DNA of 26,130 nt, from the NCBI GenBank assembly GCA_009602725.1, contig WELB01000042.1, positions 458,596 through 484,725 on the forward strand, in the 5' to 3' direction. This DNA comes from Spirogloea muscicola. Taxonomy: Eukaryota; Streptophyta; Zygnematophyceae; Spirogloeales; Spirogloeaceae. Of this stretch, positions 9,929-18,514 are shown in pieces; position 1 is the stretch's first letter; every line of letters starts with the position of its first letter. The notes under the pieces are model-generated. The model was not told the origin of the DNA. It saw nothing but the letters and a program-made list of their open reading frames with translations, and did not search any database. The position numbers and the translations under genes were made by a program.

Positions 9929-10048
9929 CTCCTTCAGACCTTGTCCATCCTTTTGGGCTGGCCTCTCCCAGAGAAGAAGTGGCTCTCCCAATGGGGGCAA
10001 GGGCTGTGAGAAGCCAGCCCGAAAAGAATTGACAAGGTTCAAAGGGGC
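9929..10048. repeat. palindromic module B element with long inverted arms
   Basis: The left arm has CCTTCAGACCTTGTCCATCC followed by TTTTGGGCTGGC. The right arm has GCCAGCCCGAAAAGAATTGA followed by CAAGGTTCAAAGGGG. The arms are near reverse complements of about 33 bp around an 80-bp middle containing AAGTGGCTCTCCCAATGGGG. The shape is that of a MITE or folded-back repeat. A close relative of its middle and right arm is at 17811-17862. Confidence 0.6.
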
Positions 10049-10182
10049 CAAACTACGAGCTAAGCAGCGACTGCGGGGCCTGAAGAGGCTATGGCAGAAC
10101 GGGGGAGGATGGACCGCTTAGTAGTCACAGCCACCAGTTAATCTGGCCGCGCTTGCTTCTTTTCCGGCAGCTAGTCTGTTAG

Positions 10183-10238
10183 ATTGGGAGAGGCCAGCCT
10201 AGAAAAAAGAATAAACCGGTCCGAAGGGGCCAGGGAAA
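10183..10238. repeat. module B copy
   Basis: Reads TGGGAGAGGCCAGCCTAGAA and then AAGAATAAACCGGTCCGAAG, the module B order. Confidence 0.5.
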
Positions 10239-10263
10239 ATTTCGTGTATTTGAAACAAACGAA

Positions 10264-10347
10264 GGGCCAAATGGCCAAGTACAAAGGCAAGCCCATCTAA
10301 AGACCTACGTATTCTACAGCAGATTGACCCGCTCAGTAACCACGGGT
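10264..10347. repeat. module C fragment joined to a module A tail
   Basis: GGCCAAGTACAAAGGCAAGC matches module C at 6990-7016. TGACCCGCTCAGTAACCACG then matches 7048-7067 exactly. The same junction order in two places argues that C and the A tail travel as one unit. Confidence 0.65.
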
Positions 10348-10527
10348 CAAAACCACGGGCCAGGGAAAGCGCTAAAAAGCTAGAACACAGGGAATCAAGC
10401 AGATCAAGCAGATCTCCCAAATTTCACAGCACTTGCCCCCATTGGGAGAGCCACTTCTTCCCAAGGGGACAAGGGCGGAATGCACTGGGACGGCACCGCC
10501 GCTAGACTGAGGAAGCGGCCGCCGGAA

Positions 10528-10590
10528 GAAAGTGCTCGCCCATAGAGAAGAGGGGCCGGTAAAGCGAGCCCGGAAAAGAATGGACGTGTC
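10528..10590. repeat. repeat unit shared with 18136-18197 (inverted)
   Basis: The reverse complement reads TCCATTCTTTTCCGGGCTCG, CCCCTCTTCTCTATGGGCGA, GCACTTTCTTC. The same blocks in the same order occur on the plus strand at 18136-18197, with only a few differences over about 60 bp. Confidence 0.7.
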
Positions 10591-10655
10591 CATCCAAATT
10601 TAGAGGTGCCGAAAAAGGACTACACTACGAACACGAGACGATGCAGAGGGGAAGC

Positions 10656-10808
10656 TCAGTACCCGCGAGTGTGCGACATCAAGTCAGAGTAACTCGCTGC
10701 AGGGAAAGAGGCACTCCGTCGAGACCCAGAGGCAGCAGCCACAGCACGGCCTGCTCGCGTGTGGACGGCGTAGGCAAGGGAGCGTTGGAACGAGACCGCC
10801 AGGCGCAT
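10656..10808 (-). CDS. module A small ORF, copy j (50 aa), hypothetical
   Basis: Minus-strand frame of exactly 50 codons from ATG 10808-10806 to TGA 10658-10656. It begins MRLAVSFQRSLAYAVHTRAG, continues RAVAAASGSRRSASF and ends SYSDLMSHTRGY. It has the same length as copy b, although the DNA is so diverged that 20 of the 25 identical non-Met residues use different codons. No domain was recognised. No TGTAA was seen soon after the stop. A real expressed peptide, an exon of a mobile-element protein, or a recently inactivated copy are all possible. Confidence 0.45.
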   Translation of the reverse strand: MRLAVSFQRSLAYAVHTRAGRAVAAASGSRRSASFPAASYSDLMSHTRGY

Positions 10809-10908
10809 ACGGAAGACCTGAGCGAGCGAACCGGGGTTGCCAGGAGGCGGGCGGCATCGGTTGCCAAGTCGCCGCAGCGTGCCGCGCAGGCTTCAGACAG
10901 ATCTTAGA

Positions 10909-11640
10909 CATGCCGAAGCGTTACCCCTCGCACAGGTTGCCACCACATAATCCATCAAGTCACGGTTGTGAGTCGGGAGAAGGACTCCGAGAATTTGCGA
11001 AGTTCCTCCTCACTCGGAGGGGGTTGAGTGGGGGGGCGGCGGGCGACGGGGGCGGGCGGACGAGAGGGCGGGCGACGGGGCGGCGCCGTCGCAGGGCAGG
11101 CGACGCCACGCGGCGCACGTTGCCCGGGGCCCCTGCCCACCCAGGGCCACCCCGTCCTGCCACGCGTCGACGACCCAAGTCGGCAGGAGCCGCGGGTGTA
11201 AAAGGTGAATGGTGCATAAGAAAAAGTAATGGTGCATGGAAGTGGCAGACGGAAAGAGCAGGAAAGTACTCTCCGTGACTGACTCACTGGCCGGAGGGGC
11301 GCAGCGGCGGCAAAATGGGCGGGGGTGCCTCATTTACAATCTCCAAGTCCGTAAAGAAATTGGGCTGGGTCGGAAATTGGTGGCTCTTATAGCCGCCGCT
11401 AACAGCCCCGGAGGCGGGCCGTCGCCAGCCACCCCCCCCGGGCCACGTGCGCCCTCGAATAGGCGGTCCTCACTCCAACGGCGACTCCTCAGCTCAGCCG
11501 GGCGACCTAGCGGTCGCCGCCGCGGCCGCACCGCCGCCGCCGCTGCCGCCGCCGCCGCCGCCGCNNNNNNNNNNNNNNNNNNNNNNNNNNNNNNNNNNCG
11601 CCGCGACTCGGCCGCCGGTCGAGGGAGGGGGGGCGAATCC
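10909..11640. other. 5' flank and 5' UTR of the Kir-like gene, with assembly gap
   Basis: Very GC-rich and open in many frames by composition. It contains a (GCC)n tract running into a gap of 34 N at 11565-11598, then more GC-rich sequence up to the ATG at 11641. A TATAGCC lies at about 11388, but its role is not supported by anything else. Confidence 0.5.
11565..11598. other. assembly gap (34 N)
   Basis: A run of N directly after a (GCC)n repeat, so true length is unknown. It lies 42 bases before the proposed start codon of the Kir-like gene. An upstream in-frame start cannot be excluded. Confidence 0.95.
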
Positions 11641-14600
11641 ATGGCGCTGCCCCTCTTCCGCGTGGCCGCCGTCGCGCCGCCGCTGCCGGACGGGGCGGGG
11701 GCCCTCCCTCCCTCGCCGGCTGCCGCACCGGCGACCTCCTTGGCGCTGCCGCCGTCGGGGGCCGCTTCCGGCGGCGTGCAGCTTCTGCGAGCGAGCCGGC
11801 TCGGCCGAGCGGAGCTCAGGCCGTTGGCAGCCGCCTGTGATAGCCGCGGCGCGTCGCTGGTGGCGCACGTCTCAAGCGGCAGAAATGCGGGAGCCATCCA
11901 TGGAGCACGGTCGCGCAGATCCACGCGCAGGAGGCGGATTCGGACCGACAAAAGCGACGAAGATAATAAGAATGGCGAGGATGAGGGTTCGCAGGTGGCG
12001 GGCTCGCTCTTTCCGTTCCTCGAGCTTTTTCCTTTCTTTGAAGTCCATGATTTGATGCGTTGCAAACTTTGTTGGAATCTATAAACACTTGCCCCAGCCA
12101 TGGCGTGCGTGATTTCTGCATCACATGTGCGCCTGGTCTATTATGGCCTGGACGCTGATAGCTAGCGTGTTGTTGACCCCACCTGACTGCAGAAAGGCCT
12201 GGGGGAGTCCATGGCCTATGGCGACGCAAGTGACGAGGACGACGACTTAGAGGAGGTTGACGATGGTGACTGGGGTGCAGAAGAAGCATCACTGGATGCC
12301 GCCGAGGCTTTCACTGGCACTCAGAAGATGACAGAGGGCGAGAAGACTGCCGCCATGCACAACTACGGTGACTATGAGAAGCTTACCGTGAGGCCTACAA
12401 AGGAGTCACCAGCAGAAGCATCGTCATCGATGGTTGACGATCACAACGCTAATGGCAAGCCAAGTAGCTCATCTGTGGCACCGCTCACCGAAAGCAGCCC
12501 GTCATTAGGAACGGGCGATACTTTGAGCTCATTGTCTGCTGCAACCACAGGAACCAGAGGTTCTTCTGCACCTCGACCAAAGTTGAGCTCCAAGAGGCAG
12601 CGCAAATTCAGTTGGAAGGAATATGAGTATGGCTACAGGTGGAAGGACTACCACTCCTGGATGGAGGACGATACTGATGCTTCTATTGCAAAGGATGGAG
12701 CTGCAGCAGGAGTCGTCAAGGAGAGGAAGAGCAAGAAACGGGACATTCAGAAGAAAGACTCTGAAGATGGTGCTCTGTCAGATGCTGAGCTGACAGATGC
12801 TGAGGATGATAAGCTGCCTGTGGCTGGTACAGTAGAGCAGCAGCCAGGCAATCATGGCAAAGCATCAACCACACCAACTGCAGTGCTTATGAGTGATGCA
12901 GCACTTGACATTGCAAGTACCAAGTTTGCCAGCCCAGCTCAAGTAGACACTGTGCAGCCTGCTGTGGACGAAGTTGCAGGCGAGACTGGTGGTAATGGCG
13001 CAGTGGCAGAGAGGCAATCTGTTGCCGAAGGGGTTGCAAAGCTTGGAGAGAAGGTCGCGGAGATCTTGCCTGATCCACTTGTGGCCATGGTGGAGTCTGT
13101 GGTGGAGGATTCAAAGTCAGTGGTTGGCTCCGTGGCAGACACAGTTCTCGACATGGGTCACACACTGGCAGAAGCCCTGCCAGACCCTGTCGTGGAGGTT
13201 GCCAGCACAGTTGCGGAGAGCGTGACTGATGCTGCAGGAGCTGTGGCTGACACGGTTGTGGGAGCCGCTGAAACAGTTGCTGATACCGTTACTGACGGTG
13301 TCACACAGGTAATGTGGCAGGCATCAATGCGCTGCACTGCCCATCTGAGCAACAATGAATGTCATGGCTTAAAACGGCAAAGGTGATGACAGAACTGGGC
13401 TGTGTATGTTGACTTTGTGTTCATCTCTATGCCTCAGCTGACACTGCTCGATCACATATGTTGTACATATCTGTAGGTTGCGGAGACTGTGTCTTCTGCG
13501 GTTTCTTCTGTGACCAACGCTGTGAGGCCCTTACCCTGTCATGCTTCCACCACCTCAAAGTACCACAAAATGGCATGGCAATCTGCTGCTTGTCGTTGAT
13601 GAAAGCGTAGTCGTATCGGAGCAGGGATGCACAGACAGCAATGCATGAATCAGCTAGTCACTTGCACACAATCTCATGGGCACTGGGCCATGATAGGATG
13701 CGCTTGACAAAATCATCACACCGCCAGGCCGCATGAGTCACGATGTCCAAGTCAAGATGGGTGCTAGGAATGCATAGAGCTTTGTCATTGAAGCTTTGCC
13801 TATGTGGGCTCTATCCTTGATGCATGTGTGACAGGTCAGTGAAGTCACCGATCAGGTAGGCTGTCCGAAGATTAGTGCTGCTGTGTGTGCCGCTACAGAT
13901 CTTGTATTCACTATTGACTTCAATATGGTATGGTGGATGACGTCTTATGATCTTTGTCATGCCCACACAGGGATGTCCGTTGTGCTGAGGAGTGCATGTG
14001 GGGTGTCACTGATGGCTACAATGCAATCTGCAGGTTGCTGGAGTCACTGATGCAATAACTGGAGGACTCTTTGGTGATGATGAAGAAGGCAAGTGTCCAT
14101 TGTCATAAATATTAGAATTGCATGGAAACTGTCTGATTACTACCTAGACGAGTATGCACATGGTCAGCAATTGTTGACCTTGTTGAGTACTACGTCAAAA
14201 TGCAGATTCCTCTGATGATGAGTTCGAGACTTTCAAAGTTCCAAATCTACCAGAATTTCGAGGGTCCACTGGCATGAACAATTGGTTTGTCAGACAAGGT
14301 GAGTCCTGTGAGCATTTTCCAGTCCAGCCAGTCAGCCTACAGCATTGCGGGTGCCTTGCATGCTGCTGTCACCCAATGGATCTGTCATATGTTACATGCT
14401 CGAGTGCGCTTAGCATGATTTTGACGTTCTTACTTTCCTATCATGTCATACAGAAAATCATGGCTTGCTTGCTCGTATTCAGGACTTCTATGCTTACATG
14501 TTGAAAGTACCTTTTCTCCAATTTGCAGCGTAAGTGGAACTTACGCGCTTGCCACTTGTCAAGTGTGCTCTAGAATGCTATCTGCTTCACTAAATGCCAT

Positions 14601-16803
14601 TGTGTAAAGTGGGACATCTATGCATTGTGATCATGACACTTGTGCACTGAGGTAACTGACATATCTGTGGCCTTGGGCTGCAGTGGCATGTTTGCAGCTC
14701 CAGTAGCACTCAGTGTGGGCTTCACTTGCCTCTACCTCCTAGATTTGCAGGTAAATTACTTACCTTCTTACCATCTCCTGAATGTAACATGTAGGGTGGC
14801 AAGCTCTTTTTTGTGCATGGCCAGAGTGACCTTGTGCATCCACAGAGGGCATGTTATGGGGCAAGCCAGGCCTTTTCAGATGCGAAATGCCAAGCTCAAT
14901 GACTTGCCTTTCATGGCATGTCAAGTATTGTGCCTCTGTGCAGTCGTTGAGGTTGCTAATTTGCTCAAGCCTTGTCAAGCAGGGCCTAGCGCTGGATGAG
15001 ACGGCACAGAAGTACGTGGAGGATGTCATTCAGGGGGCCGATTCTCATAGAGATGTCATGCTTGAGGGTGGCGGTTTGACTTTAAATTGGTACACGCTAT
15101 TTCAAATTCTTATGTTCAGCCTGTCCCTGGCCACTGGACTACAACCCGAAGTGGTCCCATTGACGCCATACACCCTGGTTCTTGCCAACATGAACGCTCT
15201 TATAGCGGAGCTTGTTTTCGTTTTCCTCAGTGGTGCAGGTACAGCACTCCAGATCCTATTTGTTTGAGAACTGACACCTGTGAAGCACTGCGTGATTGGT
15301 TAAGAAGATCTTGTTGCCTGTTTCCCTGTAACCAGGAGGAGCCAAGGTCTGCTTGTGCATGTTGAAGGACGGCGCGAACTTGAGAACTTCAGAGCTCCTT
15401 TGCTGAAGGATCAATGCTGCTCACGGCTTTAGGGGCAAGGTCTGACCTGGCCACAATTCGCACATGCAGTGTTTGCGAGATTATCGCAACCTGCGCAACC
15501 TGTACGCTGTTCAAAGGTGGTAGTGATCTGCCCACCATCGGGACGTCGGAGGAACAAGGAGGGTTCAGCAAATAGGTGCACAGTGCATGAAGTTTGGTGT
15601 GATGCATCACGTTGGGGTCCTTCAGAGATGTCCTTGCATCTCCCCTGTGATGTTTACTCCGCAACTTTTTACTGGATTAGCGCAGACAAACTTAGCATTG
15701 CCCTGGTGCTTTGCAGGGTGCTCATGGCCAGATATGTCCTCGCCGGGCCGCAGCCCTGCGAGCTTGTGGATGTGAAGGTAGACTTGACTATCAAGTACAA
15801 CACATTTACGCGATCTGGCTCGTACTTCCGAGCACAGCAATCACTGAAGCTGGTGAGTACAGACCATAGTTGCCTGCCATTGGCATCATCATGCTGCCGT
15901 ATGGGCACTTGAGCACGGGCTTGCACAAGGCCATGTGCTGCGCCTTGTTGTCAGCGTTGCTATGCTTCCTGTATTGCTCTGCCAGAGTGATAGTCCATCA
16001 TCCCATCCTTTTCCATGTTGAGAAGCTACATGGCTAGCCAGCCGAAGCAAACATGGTGACGGTCTGTGTGTGCCTGCCCCTGCCTGCCCCACCCCCCCCT
16101 NCCTCCCTGTCACAACCACAACCAAAAATCCTCAAACCTGGCCCCTCGAATTCCGGTTCCACACGCCTCGGCTTCCAACCATCCCTCCACCACCTTCCAT
16201 GACTCGCTACCGCCTCATCGATTACTCTCCACCAATTTCGGCTACCTACATCTGGTGTCTCGGCACTGTGGTGTGAGCCTAGATGTATCACGGAACCGCG
16301 CAGGTGAGGCCTGAAATTGCGTACCAAACGCACGGGATGCTGGTCCGCCACATCATTGACGAGAACAGCCCCTTATACCGACGCACGCAAGAGATCCTCA
16401 AGCGCGAGGACGCTGTGATCAGCCTCAGCGTGGTATGCATTCTGAATGTTGAGTGACTGGCAGCAAGATGTACTCGGTCCGTCCTTGCTGAAGTTGCAAT
16501 GTAGAACAAGTGAATGACTGATTGCAGCTGTAGGACTTAGGAAGGGCTTAGTACAGTATCATAATATGCACTAAACGGTGGTCACCACCACTTCCTAAGG
16601 CGCTCTGCATATGTCTGCAGGTGGGGTTGGAGCGCTCATCCATGCAGTCTGTGTTCCACGTGCAACATTATTGTGTCAACGATGGTGATATTGTGTGGGA
16701 TGCTGAATTTGCAGACATGGTGCTTATCAACAAGAAGCACAAGCGTGTCATTGATCATCGGAAGCTTAGTGATTACAGCCTTGCGCGGGCCTCGTTGAAT
16801 TGA
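11641..16803 (+). CDS. Kir-like (inward-rectifier type) channel with long N-terminal extension, 878 aa
   Basis: Exons: 11641-11994, 12193-13308, 13477-13521, 13835-13855, 14034-14088, 14206-14298, 14454-14529, 14684-14750, 14983-15238, 15470-15575, 15717-15852, 16304-16432, 16621-16803. Residues 1-118 are an Ala/Ser/Arg-rich leader, likely organelle-targeting. Residues 119-530 are acidic and then carry amphipathic repeats (VADTV, VAESV, LPDP). Residues 561-610 include the first membrane helix (LKVPFLQFAAGMFAAP), about 646-664 the pore region, then a helix ending FVFLSGAVFARLSQP, a Kir hallmark. The cytosolic domain has LMARYV, RHIIDENSPLY and NDGDIVWDAEF. The filter position reads TGLQP, not TVGYG. 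The intron at 14089 uses a GC donor. The family call is firm; ion selectivity is unknown. Whether the N-terminal half belongs to the same protein rests on unbroken phase across all introns. Confidence 0.85.
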
Positions 16804-17448
16804 GGCTAGGGTTGCAGGATAATGCTGTTGTATGTGAGGGAGAGTTGTTGTGCTCAGTCGCTGTTATGGGTGTGTAGCAGCTGCATTCTTTGTTTTTCTT
16901 CTGTTTTCTCCTTGCAAATTGCAAGGTCATACTTGCTGGATGAACATAGTTGTTTCTTCACCTGGTTGCTGCCCATTTGCAGCCGTGGTGAAGATGTTAC
17001 TACATTTTGCTATAGCCTTATACACATTGGTCACCAGGATTCCGCCATTGGCAATCTTAATGAGCCTAGGCATGATGTTGTGTTGGCCTTAAACCGTGAG
17101 GCATGTTTGCCTTGTCAATATGAAATATCGGGCAGCTCACTATGTGTACTTGATAACGTTGGGGTTCGTGCTCACAATGTCTGCATAGTCGGCATGATAG
17201 CTGCTCTACAGCGAATGTGGGTGGGAGTGTTCATCAAACGACGGGAAAGTAGCGAGCCACAGGAGTTGCCAGGGATGCCAGCTGGTTGTAGCAGAGCTTA
17301 GGCATGTGTCGATGGACTGAGGCTAATATTGGAGCCCCAATCAAGCTGCAGCAAGTAGCAGGGCAGAAATGTTATGTGATCGATGTCAGCAACATGTAGG
17401 TTGCCAGGTTTGTGGAATGTCACGGATTCTGGTAGATGCACATTCGAG
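16804..17448. other. 3' flank of the Kir-like gene
   Basis: Follows the TGA at 16801-16803. A plus-strand frame at 16822-17301 is open but resembles no family and lacks coding character, so this is probably 3' UTR and spacer. No exact TGTAA was seen on the plus strand here. Confidence 0.5.
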
Positions 17449-17496
17449 AGAAGGCGCGCGGTGCGCATGAAATCAAAAGGGAGGCCACTTCTAGCC

Positions 17497-17501
17497 TTAC
17501 A
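17497..17501 (-). terminator. conserved TGTAA behind module A copy k
   Basis: TGTAA on the minus strand, about 40 bases after the copy k stop codon, in the same place as 7439-7443 behind copy b. Confidence 0.35.
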
Positions 17502-17540
17502 AATGTCCTGATTACGGTATAATGAGCTGGCTAAGGGAGA

Positions 17541-17662
17541 CTAAAATCCCCGAGGGAGCTCATGCATGTCTGACAAGCTAAGGCGAGGAGCCAAACCACC
17601 ACCGTGGAAGCCATTAGCCTGGGCTAGTGTGCGCCCAGCACACTGGTGTATCGCGAGTGGAG
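17541..17662 (-). pseudogene. module A copy k, 5'-truncated
   Basis: The minus strand reads LAIHQCAGRTLAQANGFHGG and ends SLSDMHELPRGF before TAG. The frame is intact but lacks the N-terminal MRL...LQRS part. Compared with copy b, replacements outnumber silent changes (about 12 to 6), unlike the b/j comparison, which suggests neutral decay of this copy. Confidence 0.5.
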
Positions 17663-17799
17663 AGGCTGCGATTCGACTGTGTTTCGAGAGGCATGATCAG
17701 ACATACTAAGTAACAAAGGTAGCCTGACGAGGCTAGCTCGCAAAGCCCAGGGCGAGAGGGCTAGTCCGTCCTGCAGTTGCTGCTAACCTTCACAGGTCA

Positions 17800-17890
17800 A
17801 CAGCTCTCTAAGAAGAAGTGGCTCTTCCAATGGGGGCAAGAGCTGTAAGAAGCCAGCCCAAAAAGAAGGCCAGCCTGTGAGAGGCCAGCC
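17800..17890. repeat. module B copy, close relative of 9973-10022
   Basis: Contains AAGAAGTGGCTCTTCCAATG, GGGGCAAGAGCTGTAAGAAG and CCAGCCCAAAAAGAA, matching the 9973-10022 segment closely. A partial second GAGAGGCCAGCC follows. Confidence 0.65.
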
Positions 17891-17924
17891 TAATGAGGTG
17901 TGCAAAATGAAAGGGGCTCCATCC

Positions 17925-18005
17925 TTAGAACCTTCGTCAATTCTTTCCGGGTTGGCTTTTCACTGCCCTTGCCCCCAGTGGGAGAGCCACTTTCTCACTT
18001 GACCA
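17925..18005. repeat. module B copy, inverted orientation
   Basis: Reads CTTCGTCAATTCTTTCCGGG, TTGGCTTTTCACTGCCCTTG and CCCCCAGTGGGAGAGCCACT, the reverse-complement order of module B. Confidence 0.6.
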
Positions 18006-18119
18006 GATTGTCAGCCGTTGCATATCAAGAAAGAACGGGGCTCTTCACGTGGGTACTGAGCTTCCCTCTGCATCGTCTATGTGTTTTGCAGTGTTTGTTG
18101 TGTAGTCCTTTGTCCGGCT

Positions 18120-18237
18120 CCTCTTTCTTTGGCTTTGGACATTGTCCATTCTTTTTTGGGCTGGCTTTGCCAACCCCTCTTCTCTATGGGCGAGCACTTT
18201 CTTCTAGAGGGGCGAGGGCTGTGAAAAGCCAGCCCAG
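18120..18237. repeat. module B element with inverted ends
   Basis: Starts TTGTCCATTCTTTTTTGGGC with TGGCTTT and ends GGGCTGTGAAAAGCCAGCCC, so the ends are partly complementary. The 18136-18197 part matches 10528-10590 inverted. Confidence 0.6.
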
Positions 18238-18514
18238 GAACGCCTGTAGTATCTCGACCCGTAGCTTAACCACTCAATTTGCGACATCGGTGTGCCGTTA
18301 ACGATTAAGTAACATTTTCGGTAAAGCGGTTTGATCGAAGCGAGCGGCAACAGCCCAGCGGACAGGGGCCACGAAAAGGCCAATCGGTGAGCGCCACATG
18401 GTAGGCGCGGGAAGGGGGCAGTTCGACTTACAAACCCGGGGCCGGAGCCGGCGCCACGGAACGCGGCGGCGGCGACGGCGGTGGCGGCGGCGACGGCGGT
18501 GGCNCGCCGCCGCC
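18238..18514. other. 5' flank and 5' UTR of the 18.5-kb gene
   Basis: Becomes steadily more GC-rich and ends in an interrupted CGG/GCG repeat (about 18463-18514) with a single ambiguous base at 18504, just before the proposed ATG at 18515. No promoter element was recognised. Confidence 0.4.

Larger units (their letters stand above)
17449..17662. repeat. about 215-bp dispersed direct repeat, copy 2
   Basis: Partner of 7391-7612 in the same orientation. It starts at the same place on the left (GAAGGCGCGCGGTGCGCATG against GACAAGGCGCGGGGTACGCA) and ends within the module A frame, so it is 5' truncated relative to the ORF. Confidence 0.8.

Noticed and set aside
7715-10600. CRISPR-like array of GCCAGCCC repeats
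   Set aside because: Spacing is irregular, copies are in both orientations and the context is eukaryotic, so they are dispersed repeats.
11334-12101. Minus-strand 255-codon frame
   Set aside because: Shadow of the GC-rich exon 1 of the Kir-like gene and interrupted by the N gap.
15239-15469. Missed exon carrying a GYG filter in the Kir-like gene
   Set aside because: Exon 9 already spans the filter position, with family-like spacing to the following VFAR motif, and flanking phases match without an extra exon.
16822-17301. Plus-strand 159-codon frame after the Kir-like stop
   Set aside because: No family resemblance, many Cys/Ser by chance, and positioned where the 3' UTR should be.
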